Shown in pieces: positions 24,301 to 31,280 of a stretch of DNA of 40,447 nt; position 1 is the stretch's first letter; each line of letters opens with the position of its first letter. The stretch is from the NCBI GenBank assembly GCA_003669555.1, contig QWOS01000135.1, forward strand, positions 1 through 40,447, given 5' to 3'. Under the pieces are notes generated by a model. That model worked only from the letters and a program-made list of their open reading frames with translations. It made no database searches and was not told the origin of the DNA. The position numbers and the translations under genes are program-made. The DNA is from Planctomycetota bacterium (GTDB lineage: Bacteria; Planctomycetota; Planctomycetia; Gemmatales; Gemmataceae).

Positions 24301-25800
24301 GATGCCCTTGCCACTCTCCTGGCGACACCAGACAAGAAAGAGCCGCAAGTCAAGCGGCTACGCCTGGGTGCCGACCTGAAAGACCAGCCTGGCACTTATG
24401 CCAGGCTCGACGATGAGCTTGCTGTGGTGGTTGTTCCTTCTGATGTGACAAGGGCCTTGCTGGCTGGGGCCACTGACTACCTGCCGCGCCGCCTGTTCCC
24501 TGCCGCCAAGCTGGAAGCCACCCGCCTGAGTCGCTCTGGCAAAGCTGGAAATCTGAGCATGGAACGAGACGGCCTCGTGTGGAAAGCCAAGACTGGCCCA
24601 GCCATTGACAGCGCCACAGTGACCTACATGCTGGAAAGCATGGAGGGCCTGGAGGCTCAGTCAGCCGAAGCATGGCAACCCACCTGGCTGCAGGCTGACC
24701 TGGTGAAATTCGGACTGGACCAGCCTGAGGCTATTTGGCTGCTGGAAGGCACCCTGGATGGCAAGCCAACCAAGCGCCTACTGCAGGTGGGCAAGATTGC
24801 CGACAAGGCGCGCGGCACCCGGTTTGTCCGCGCTGATGGCGAGCTGGTGGGTCGTCTGCAGGCCGAGATCGCCACTAAACTGGTGGCCCCTTCCCTGTAT
24901 TTTCAGGATCGGACCGTGGCCCGGATCGATGGCATGAGCGAAGCGAAAGTGACCACCGCCGGGCGTTCGCTCCGGTTCAAGCTGGAAGCCGGTCGTTGGC
25001 GGCTGGTTGAGCCGGTGGCCGCCGATGCCGATCCGTCTCTCGCGGTCTGGCTGGGTCAGTTCGCTCCGCTGCGGGCTGGTGACTGGCTTGGAAAAACCGA
25101 CAGCCCCGAAGAACGCAAGGCTCTGCGTCTGGAGAAGCCAGCCTCGCGCTGGGAATTCCTGGACGCCGCCGGCAAAAGCCTGGGTGTGCTGGAAACAGCC
25201 GAGATAGGTGTGGATGGTCAGGCTGTGGCCGCCCTTTCAGGCAAGCCGATGCTCTTCAGGCTGGATGTTGTGCAGACCGCCCAGGCTGTGGCGGAGTACC
25301 GGATTCGCCAGGTGTATGATCCGCCTTTCGATTCAAACCGGGTGCGGCGCGTGGTGTTGACCCCGGCAGATGGCAAGGCATTCACCTTGCTGCAAGTTGG
25401 TCCGTTGTGGATGGTTGAGGGGGAACCCAAGGCCAAGGTTGACCCAGCCACGCTGCGGGAAACCCTGATGGCCTTGTCGAACCTGCGCCTGAGCCGCTAT
25501 GTGTCCGACAAGGGTGCCAAACTGGCCGATTACGGGCTCGACAAGCCCCATTTCAGCTTGGCTATTGGTAATAACCGCCTGCTGATCGGTGGGCCTGTCG
25601 GTAAAGGCCCTGAGCGCTACGCGATGCTGGAAAGTGGCGAAGCTTCGGTTTTTGTCATCGACAAGCGGGCTGTTGACCTGCTTGCCCGGCCTTTGGCCAG
25701 GTTTGCCCTGCCCCCTGACGAGTTGCCGGCACCTACTCCGCCGCCTGCAGGTTTAGGGAATCTGGGTGGAAGCCTGCCCGGGCTGGGTGGCCAGCCTTAG
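21397..25800 (+). CDS. Giant DUF4340 repeat protein
   Basis: A 1467-residue protein with one N-terminal hydrophobic helix (LGLLLVAFVAAAGGALLLSDL) that anchors it with the bulk outside the cytoplasm. DUF4340 proteins usually have one or a few modules and a few hundred residues. Here a module with a helix (xxVxxLLxxLxxLxA), then GLDxPxxxVxL, then a strand ending in LxIG recurs about eight or nine times. The GL(D/S/G)-P-like anchor falls near residues 119, 306, 480, 643, 805, 963, 1107, 1246 and 1381. The C-terminus is a proline/glycine-rich tail. It is the last gene of the GldA/F/G-like operon, 55 bases after the auxiliary protein. Function is unknown; a periplasmic scaffold or binding partner of the transporter is plausible. 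Confidence 0.85.
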   Translation: MRQSTLGLLLVAFVAAAGGALLLSDLGFRRGARTESFDPLERLRPDRISGLTVRVDGQPPEEAISLVSGAGGWTMPGNWPVRQGEARELVDLVGNLRTRFAPEVLSGGKTSKELAKRGLSPAQVELKITFSSGGDMTLELGEEQTGDGNSFNRPVWARLDASPDLLRLSPGALTVLRRPASFYRQRRLFAVNTDAARKTGVRPPGENATPVAPVLAKSLEMRSDVPPKDEATAKDSLLGTLRLDRDEPAAGNPVALAAAWRVNSSDGKTRLDRLDPTAGDVVLNAVPEIWAERFYFGNAAAPAKTGLDKPGRTLVVTDTTGRVTRLMIGKKSRERAFKRMVAVTPPPGLPPGMNLPPREETVREDFLFAQLTDNPQVFEVRADKVELAFASRAKLRDAKLARFKVADVEKVQVSGPGFPEAIVLAKVDGKWRLEGKLARLADGARVEALIGKLESLEAREADVVEPEAKDLAEALKTAGLDQPRARVELTVREDDPAKPAPKEGDPVKWTRGVVYEVGGLDAGTNKLAVRSEGLPRINRVENGAKDQPDNQIAAMVVRKAGDYRSTQLFDINPSEAVALTIDQGGKKTVLKREKGKPWMLETPPGEADAGEVERLLTAVAGARASEFVADGVPADKQASEYGLGATATSVTVNLAPEGKPARVARLVIGKNLTGKASAFGKAELDGVAGGDKPGVATVVALTPEARPALERDSAAFIPKALWNVAAKDITALVVKRPDGSEYRLMPQAPAITPNLEATEQEVTWKIQGPFEATANAQAQALARALLAPVARRWVSLADSSLAERGLDKPLTVRVELKTGPARVLMLGKVDPTAKEDEQPGAAPGADKPALGRFAKMEGKAGVLVVDGPLASAVDRAALELVTVPSSVIDPAKIQKVELKQAGKSFVVERSTRGGWQLLGLGDFTAPVTEGGTRRLEESLANPNVSRLAAYGKEVDARAKEFGLDTPRVDALATLLATPDKKEPQVKRLRLGADLKDQPGTYARLDDELAVVVVPSDVTRALLAGATDYLPRRLFPAAKLEATRLSRSGKAGNLSMERDGLVWKAKTGPAIDSATVTYMLESMEGLEAQSAEAWQPTWLQADLVKFGLDQPEAIWLLEGTLDGKPTKRLLQVGKIADKARGTRFVRADGELVGRLQAEIATKLVAPSLYFQDRTVARIDGMSEAKVTTAGRSLRFKLEAGRWRLVEPVAADADPSLAVWLGQFAPLRAGDWLGKTDSPEERKALRLEKPASRWEFLDAAGKSLGVLETAEIGVDGQAVAALSGKPMLFRLDVVQTAQAVAEYRIRQVYDPPFDSNRVRRVVLTPADGKAFTLLQVGPLWMVEGEPKAKVDPATLRETLMALSNLRLSRYVSDKGAKLADYGLDKPHFSLAIGNNRLLIGGPVGKGPERYAMLESGEASVFVIDKRAVDLLARPLARFALPPDELPAPTPPPAGLGNLGGSLPGLGGQP

Positions 25801-25891
25801 TGGTTGGTGGGTGGAGTTACAATGGTTTAAACTGTTGTAACGATCCAAGATTACCCGGGCTGAGTGGCCAGCCTTAGTGGTTGGTGGGTGG
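25777..25891. repeat. 38-bp direct repeat pair around a 26-bp dyad
   Basis: The last 24 bases of the DUF4340 gene with its stop codon, plus 14 downstream bases (25777-25814), recur at 25854-25891 with one mismatch in 38. Between them is a 39-base AT-rich spacer with an imperfect palindrome at 25816-25841 (GTTACAA, central GTTTAAAC, TTGTAAC). It lies between convergent genes, so the dyad could act as a terminator or be the scar of an insertion or rearrangement. Confidence 0.85.
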
Positions 25892-25897
25892 TAGCGC

Positions 25898-26339
25898 CTA
25901 TTCCTTGCCGATGTCCTCGTTCCACAAGGCGGGATTGGCGGCAATGAACCGGCGCATCAACCCCACGCAGTGGGCGTTATTGGCGTGCGAGATCGCCACA
26001 CCGCGCGAACGCAACAGTGCCTCATTGCCCAGGAAAGTCTGGCTTTCGCCCACCACGACTTTCGGGATCTTGTAAAGCAGTATGGCCCCCGAGCACATGG
26101 AGCAAGGCGACAGGGTGGCGTAGAGCACACTCTTGGCATACACCGCCACAGGCTGCCTGCCCGCCCGTTCGAGCGCATCTATCCCGGTGTGCTTCACCAG
26201 GCTGCCATCTTGTACCCGTCGGTTATGCCCACGCCCGATGATTTCACCGCGACAAACCAGCACCGACCACAATGGGGATTCCCCCCTCCGCCAGACCCGC
26301 TTCGGCTTCAGCGATTGCCGCTTCCATGAACGGATCCAT
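25898..26339 (-). pseudogene. Cytosine/nucleoside deaminase-like pseudogene (frameshift and lost catalytic Glu)
   Basis: The gene resembles the fungal-type cytosine deaminase (FCY1) branch of the CDA superfamily. Starting at ATG 26339, frame 1 reads MDPFMEAAIAEAEAGLAEGG then IPI. At about 26266-26270 an extra base (GTGG where GGG is expected) shifts the frame; homology resumes in the next frame as SVLVCRGEIIGRGHNRRVQD and runs to the end (LWNEDIGKE). The zinc cysteines are kept (SPCSMC), but the H-x-E motif expected before the IDALERAGR segment reads His-Thr-Gly, so the catalytic glutamate is absent. An in-frame reading from 26404 exists, but its N-terminus is nonsense. Both lesions point to a dead gene; the frameshift alone could be a sequencing error. 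Confidence 0.75.
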
Positions 26340-26400
26340 ATATGGCTCCCGGAGGATTCAATTCCTCCCTGCCTTGTTGGCATGGCGCAGGCACCGGACT

Positions 26401-26844
26401 TCACCCCGTTTTGCCAGACGAGATATCCGGCAAACCAAGTAGCTCAAGATGATCACTCTCCCTGGCCCGCATCATGCGGCGGTCGTGACCATCCTTGTCA
26501 TCGTAGCCCACCAGATGCAGGAGGCCATGGATGACATAGAGGGACAGTTCGGTTTGCGGCGGGTGACCACGATCCGCCGCCTCGCGGAGGGCCACCTCCA
26601 CCCCCAGCACCAGTTCGCCCTGAAGCTCCTTGCCGGCGGAGTACGGGAAGGTGATCACATCGGTGGGCTCATCATGGTCAAGGAATTGCTTGTTGATGCG
26701 GTGGATGGTGGCATCATCGACAAAAGCCAGACTGATATCGAATTTCCCGATTTTCTCCTCGGCCAGCACTGAATTCACCACCCGGCGGAACCAGGCCTTG
26801 TCGATGGGGAAAAGGTCCTGGGGTGAGGCAATCTGCACTGGCAT
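26401..26844 (-). CDS. ybeY: Endoribonuclease YbeY (rRNA maturation factor)
   Basis: A 147-residue metal-dependent RNase used in 16S rRNA 3' end maturation and ribosome quality control. The family's HRINKQFLDHDEPTDVITFP stretch and the metal motif HGLLHLVGYDD are clear (His106 and His110). The third ligand, usually His in GYDH, is Asp116 here, with another His at 120. Length is typical. ATG 26844 lies only five bases after the parA stop, so the two are co-translated. No strong ribosome binding site is seen. Confidence 0.93.
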   Translation of the reverse strand: MPVQIASPQDLFPIDKAWFRRVVNSVLAEEKIGKFDISLAFVDDATIHRINKQFLDHDEPTDVITFPYSAGKELQGELVLGVEVALREAADRGHPPQTELSLYVIHGLLHLVGYDDKDGHDRRMMRARESDHLELLGLPDISSGKTG

Positions 26845-26849
26845 GACGG

Positions 26850-27725
26850 TCAGCCCGCCTTGGCCAGGGGAGCAGGCGCGGTCTGGGGGGAGAAACGCGA
26901 GACACTCTCCTCAAACGTACTGGTCGCCATCAGGGCCGGCTTGAGGTCGAGGATCTCCTGCGCCAGCAGGGCATGGTCCTCCGCCCCATGGCAAGTTGGC
27001 GCATAGGAAAAAATCGATTTGCCAAAGCTCGGGCATTCGGCCAATTTGATGTTTCGGCGAATTCGGGTGGTACACAGTTTGGTTGCTGCCCACGGGGTAC
27101 GGGAAGACCGGCCCCGTTCCAGAAAACCGGTCAGGTCTTCGACTATTTCCTGGGCCAGGCGGGTATGCGGGTCGCACAGGGTGAGGACCACGCCACTGAC
27201 TTTGAGCGCCTGATTGAGACGCTTGCTGACAATGCCGGTAGTTTCCAGCAGCTTGCCCAACCCGTGCAGGGCCAGGAAATGCGGCTGCAGCGGAATGATG
27301 ACCTCATCCACGGCGGTGAGGGCGTTCAGGGTGAGCACACCCAGCGATGGGGCGCAATCGAGGATAAGCACATCGAAGGCATCAGGCTCGGCATTGAGCA
27401 GGTCGCGAAGGATCATCTCACGCCCCACAACCCCGGATAGCTCCACTTCGGCAGCGGCCAGATCCAGCGCCGCGGGGGTGATCCACAGGTTGGATTCTAC
27501 CTGCAACCGGGCCTTCTCCCAGGGGGTTAGCCGCACCAGCATGTCATAGAGGGTGGCCATGCCCCGGGTGGCTGTCACCCCAAGATGCGTGGAGGCGTGT
27601 GCCTGCGGATCCAGATCAAGCAGGCACACTTTTTTGCCCGCGCCAGCCATAGCTGCCGCAAGATTCACCGAAGTGGTGGTTTTGCCCACACCACCCTTCT
27701 GGTTCAAAATCGCGATTTTGCGCAT
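26850..27725 (-). CDS. ParA/Soj-family ATPase
   Basis: A 291-residue deviant Walker ATPase of the ParA/MinD superfamily. MRKIAILNQKGGVGKTTTSV at the N-terminus holds the Walker A motif (KGGVGKT, residues 10-16). It is followed by LLDLDPQAHAS (A' motif) and DVLILDCAPSLGVLTLNAL (Walker B region), then PLQPHFLALHGL. ATG 27725 was chosen because the family begins there; the open frame to 27818 adds 31 non-conserved residues. No parB or parS-like gene is adjacent, so it may be an orphan ParA positioning a protein complex, or the chromosomal Soj with its partner elsewhere. It is followed by ybeY. Confidence 0.9.
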   Translation of the reverse strand: MRKIAILNQKGGVGKTTTSVNLAAAMAGAGKKVCLLDLDPQAHASTHLGVTATRGMATLYDMLVRLTPWEKARLQVESNLWITPAALDLAAAEVELSGVVGREMILRDLLNAEPDAFDVLILDCAPSLGVLTLNALTAVDEVIIPLQPHFLALHGLGKLLETTGIVSKRLNQALKVSGVVLTLCDPHTRLAQEIVEDLTGFLERGRSSRTPWAATKLCTTRIRRNIKLAECPSFGKSIFSYAPTCHGAEDHALLAQEILDLKPALMATSTFEESVSRFSPQTAPAPLAKAG

Positions 27726-28143
27726 GCTGAAAGACCCCTGTTGATCAAGTACGGACTCGGGCGGGACTATAGTGAACTCGGTCCGCCGGGAAAACCCCAG
27801 ATTGCCCGCACTTTGCACCAGAAAGATTCGACCGGCCTGGGGAATCCGGTCGGGGGTATTGTGGCCTAGGTAAACCGCACCTGCAATAAAATGGAAAAAT
27901 TGGGAGACTTACGGGCTTTGGTAAACAACATAGCCATCAACCCCTTTCCCCTATCCTGTGTGACCGGTTCCGCGGGGGATTGGCCGACCGGAATTGCAAA
28001 AAAAGGGTTGATCCGGCAAAAGCGCTTCTGGTACTAAGGTGAACTTGCCCGGGGCTGTCTCCGGGTCCGGGACTGGATGCCCGGCCAATTTCGGGATTCT
28101 GCCTTCCAGGCAGGATTCCGCGCCTAAGGAAGGGCCGGACCGC
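27726..28143. other. Divergent intergenic region parA / rfbF
   Basis: No credible gene is found in these ~418 bases; the open frames are not protein-like. It should hold the promoters of parA (minus) and the sugar cluster (plus). A stem-loop with arms 28095-28104 (GATTCTGCCT) and 28108-28117 (AGGCAGGATT) lies 27 bases before the rfbF start. It has no T-tract, so it would be a 5' leader hairpin, not a terminator. Confidence 0.5.
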
Positions 28144-28995
28144 ATGCAAGTGGTCATCCTCTGTGGAGGTCAGGGCACTCGTCTCCGGGAGACGGCTGAT
28201 CACCTGCCCAAGCCGATGGTCCCCATCGGTGGCAAGCCGATCCTTTGGCACATCATGAAACAGTGTGCCTCGCATGGTTTTCGCGAATTCGTACTCTGCC
28301 TGGGCTACAAAGGCTGGGAAATCAAGCGCTGGTTCCTGGATTACCACCTCCGCGAACGCGACTTCAGCTTCAGGCTGGGCCGACCAGACCAGATGGAACT
28401 GCATGCCAACGATGCCGCTGAGGAAGACTGGCTGGTCACACTCGCTGAAACCGGCGAACATAGCATGACAGGGGCGCGGCTCAAGCGTGTGGCCCCCCAT
28501 CTGCGGGGTGAGAATTTCTTGTTTACCTATGGCGACGGACTGGCAGATGTAAATCTCGGTGAATTGGCCCGTTTCCACAAACGCCAAGGGCGCTTGGCCA
28601 CTGTCACTGCGGTGCGCACGCCCGGGAGATTTGGCGAACTGAATCTGGCGGACGAACGCGTGCAGGCTTTTCAGGAAAAGCCCGAAGTGACCACCGGACG
28701 GATCAACGGCGGTTTTTTCATGCTGCGCCGGGAAGTGCTCGATCGGCTGAACGATGACCCGTCCCTGGTCTGGGAACGGGGTCCCCTTGAGCAATTGGCC
28801 GCCGAGGGCGAATTGGCAGCTTACCAGCACGATGGTTTCTGGCAAGCAATGGATACCCCCCGCGAACATCTTGAGCTGGAACGGCTCTGGGCGACCGGCC
28901 GGGCGCCCTGGGCCACCTGGGAATCGCCGGATTCGACCCGGGAAGTGTCCCCCCGTCGCCGTCGCGCCTCCACCGCTTTGAAGGATCTTCCATGA
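28144..28995 (+). CDS. rfbF: Glucose-1-phosphate cytidylyltransferase
   Basis: A 283-residue nucleotidyltransferase that makes CDP-glucose from CTP and glucose-1-phosphate, the entry step to CDP-linked deoxyhexoses. The N-terminal MQVVILCGGQGTRLRE holds the nucleotide-binding loop. PKPMVPIGGKPILWHIMKQ and EFVLCLGYKGWEIKRWF are the RfbF hallmarks that separate it from the dTDP enzyme RmlA. FLFTYGDGLADV holds the metal-binding aspartate, and RINGGFFMLRREVLD follows. ATG 28144 matches the family start; the open frame upstream to 28039 is not conserved. The last ~25 residues are basic and variable. Its TGA overlaps the rfbG ATG by four bases. Confidence 0.9.
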   Translation: MQVVILCGGQGTRLRETADHLPKPMVPIGGKPILWHIMKQCASHGFREFVLCLGYKGWEIKRWFLDYHLRERDFSFRLGRPDQMELHANDAAEEDWLVTLAETGEHSMTGARLKRVAPHLRGENFLFTYGDGLADVNLGELARFHKRQGRLATVTAVRTPGRFGELNLADERVQAFQEKPEVTTGRINGGFFMLRREVLDRLNDDPSLVWERGPLEQLAAEGELAAYQHDGFWQAMDTPREHLELERLWATGRAPWATWESPDSTREVSPRRRRASTALKDLP

Positions 28996-30059
28996 ATTTG
29001 ACTCCCGAAACTGGTTTTTGGCGTGGCCGCAGAGTGCTGGTCACCGGCTGCACCGGATTGGTCGGAGCCTGGACCACCAGAGCCCTGGTGGCGCGTGGTG
29101 CCCATGTGGTTGGCCTGGTGCGGGACAAGGTTGCCGGCACCGATCTCCAGCGTGGCGGACTATGGCGCAAGATCGACCGCGTTCATGGCCGTCTGGAGAA
29201 TATGGCACTGGTCGAACGGGTGGTCAACGAATACGAGATCCAGACCATCTTCCATTTGGCAGCGCAGGCCATTGTTGGCACAGCCCAGCGTTCCCCCCTG
29301 GCCACCTTCGAGGCCAACATTCGCGGCTCGTATCATCTGCTGGAAGCGGCGCGACGCAGCGGCCTGAACCCCCAGGTGGTGCTGGCCAGCTCGGACAAAG
29401 CTTACGGCGATCAGGCCGGCAAGGCCTACAACGAGTCATCTCCGCTGTTGCCAACCCACCCCTACGATGTGAGTAAAGCCTGTGCCGACATGCTGGGCCG
29501 CGCTTACTTTGTCAGCTATGGTTTGCCGGTATGTGTCACCCGTTGCGGCAACTTTTTTGGCGGCGGTGACCTGAACTGGAACCGGCTGGTTCCAGGCGCG
29601 ATCCGCAGCATGCTGGCTGGCGAAGCCCCCGTGTTACGCTCCACCGGTCAGGAAGTGCGCGACTATTTTTATGTCCGCGATGGCGCCAGGGCCTACCTGC
29701 ATCTGGCCGAGCGCATGGCCCAGGATGATGGCATCTGGGGAGACGCCTTCAATTTTTCGGCGGGATTCCGCCTGAATTCGCTACAGATGCTCGAGGCTCT
29801 GGCCAGGCAGGTTGGCAGCCGGACTCAGCCCCGCATTCTGGCGAGCGCCTTCAATGAAATCCCGCAGCAGCGGGTCGACAGCACGCTGGCGCGCGAAAAA
29901 CTGGGCTGGGCTCCGGCATGGGGCCTCGATGAGGCTTTGCTGGAGACACTGGCCTGGTACCGGGCACACCTGGCCGGACTGGAATCCTCCGAATTGGGCG
30001 AACTGCCAGACAACGAACCTATGGTGAATCACTTGATGGAGGCGGACCAGGCCGCCTGA
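28992..30059 (+). CDS. rfbG: CDP-glucose 4,6-dehydratase
   Basis: A 355-residue extended short-chain dehydrogenase. TGCTGLVG (residues 18-25) binds NAD. The catalytic set is Ser134-Asp135-Lys136 (ASSDKAYG; the dehydratase-type S/T-D-K in place of the epimerase's serine pair) and Tyr158-x3-Lys162 (YDVSK). RCGNFFGGGDLNWNRLVPG is characteristic of the CDP-glucose enzyme. It converts CDP-glucose to CDP-4-keto-6-deoxyglucose. It is translationally coupled to rfbF, and the aminotransferase follows after 34 bases. Confidence 0.88.
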   Translation: MNLTPETGFWRGRRVLVTGCTGLVGAWTTRALVARGAHVVGLVRDKVAGTDLQRGGLWRKIDRVHGRLENMALVERVVNEYEIQTIFHLAAQAIVGTAQRSPLATFEANIRGSYHLLEAARRSGLNPQVVLASSDKAYGDQAGKAYNESSPLLPTHPYDVSKACADMLGRAYFVSYGLPVCVTRCGNFFGGGDLNWNRLVPGAIRSMLAGEAPVLRSTGQEVRDYFYVRDGARAYLHLAERMAQDDGIWGDAFNFSAGFRLNSLQMLEALARQVGSRTQPRILASAFNEIPQQRVDSTLAREKLGWAPAWGLDEALLETLAWYRAHLAGLESSELGELPDNEPMVNHLMEADQAA

Positions 30060-30093
30060 GAAAGCATCGACCCTCACACCCGGAACCAGCACC

Positions 30094-31242
30094 ATGTCCA
30101 GCGCGAACGAAAAACCGATACTCACCGCCGGCCCATCCATCACCAGGCGTGAGATGGACTATGTGGCTGATGCCGTGGCCCATGGCTGGAACCAGGACTG
30201 GAACCTGTACCTGGAGCGTTTTCAGCGCGCCTTCGCCGAGGCGACCCACACACGCCACGCCATGGCCACCAGTTCCTGCACCGGGGCCTTGCATCTGGCC
30301 CTGGCAGCGCTGGGGGTTGGTCCCGGAGACGAAGTGCTGGTGCCGGAGATCACCTGGGTGGCCACCGCCAGCGCTGTGGCCTACACCGGGGCGACGCCCG
30401 TGTGCGTCGATGTGGAGCCCGACACCTGGTGCATGGACCCCGACAGGCTGACTGACGCCATCACACCCCGCTCGCGGGTGGTGCTGCCAGTGCATCTGTA
30501 CGGCCAGCCAGCCGATATGGCCCGCATCTTGCCCATTGCCCGCTCCCACGGTCTGAAGGTTCTGGAGGATGCCGCCCCCGCCCTGGGTGCCACTGTGCGA
30601 ATGAACGGGACCGACCACCCGGTGGGCTCGCTGGGCGACGCGGCCTGCTTCAGCTTCCAGGGTGCCAAGATCATGACCACTGGCGAGGGTGGCATGCTGG
30701 TCACTTCGGATGAAACCATTCACGACAGGGCCTCTTTCCTGAACGACCATGGCCGAGACCGTGCCAATGGTTTCCAGATTCTTGAAGTGGGTTACAAGTA
30801 CAAGATGTCCAACATCCAGGCGGCTCTGGGTCTGGGCCAGCTTGAACGGCTCGACGAGCTGGTGGGTCAGAAGGGCCGCATCATGGCCTGGTACCGCGAG
30901 CGGCTGCAGGGTGTTCCCGGCCTTTTGCTGAACGCCGCGAAACCGTGGTCTCAGGCAATCTACTGGATGAGTTCAGTGGTGCTCGATGAGCGGCTCACGC
31001 CTCCTCGCGACCAGGTGATGCGCCACCTCAAAGGGCTGGGGGTGGATTCACGCCCGTTCTTCCCGCCATTGTCCAGCTTTCCGATGTTTCAGACCAAACA
31101 AGGCTCAGGCCCGGTGGCCAGCCGGCTGGGCCGCACCGGCATCAATCTTCCCAGTGGCCATGGCCTGACCGAGGCGGATGTAGACCGGGTTTGCCGGGGA
31201 TTGCGTTCGGCATTGGTGGCGCGCGTAGCCCTGGCTTCTTGA
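30094..31242 (+). CDS. DegT/DnrJ/EryC1/StrS sugar aminotransferase
   Basis: A 382-residue PLP enzyme of the sugar aminotransferase family. The PLP-binding lysine is Lys192 in FSFQGAKIMTTGEGGM, a context typical of perosamine-synthase-like enzymes acting on 4-keto-6-deoxy sugars. Other landmarks are ATSSCTGALHLALAALGVG, VLVPEITWVATASAV, the LEDAAPALGA turn with the conserved Asp159, and the C-terminal SRPFFPPL. Its place among CDP-sugar genes suggests it aminates a CDP-linked 4-keto sugar. Whether it acts on the RfbG product or the RfbH product is not shown by the sequence. Confidence 0.88.
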   Translation: MSSANEKPILTAGPSITRREMDYVADAVAHGWNQDWNLYLERFQRAFAEATHTRHAMATSSCTGALHLALAALGVGPGDEVLVPEITWVATASAVAYTGATPVCVDVEPDTWCMDPDRLTDAITPRSRVVLPVHLYGQPADMARILPIARSHGLKVLEDAAPALGATVRMNGTDHPVGSLGDAACFSFQGAKIMTTGEGGMLVTSDETIHDRASFLNDHGRDRANGFQILEVGYKYKMSNIQAALGLGQLERLDELVGQKGRIMAWYRERLQGVPGLLLNAAKPWSQAIYWMSSVVLDERLTPPRDQVMRHLKGLGVDSRPFFPPLSSFPMFQTKQGSGPVASRLGRTGINLPSGHGLTEADVDRVCRGLRSALVARVALAS

Positions 31243-31280
31243 CACAATCAACCGGGCAAGTACCCAGGAAGGGCGGGACC

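Noticed and set aside
27937-28869. 310-codon minus-strand frame across the rfbF region
   Set aside because: It is antisense to rfbF, whose nucleotidyltransferase motifs are unmistakable; long antisense frames are expected in high-GC DNA.
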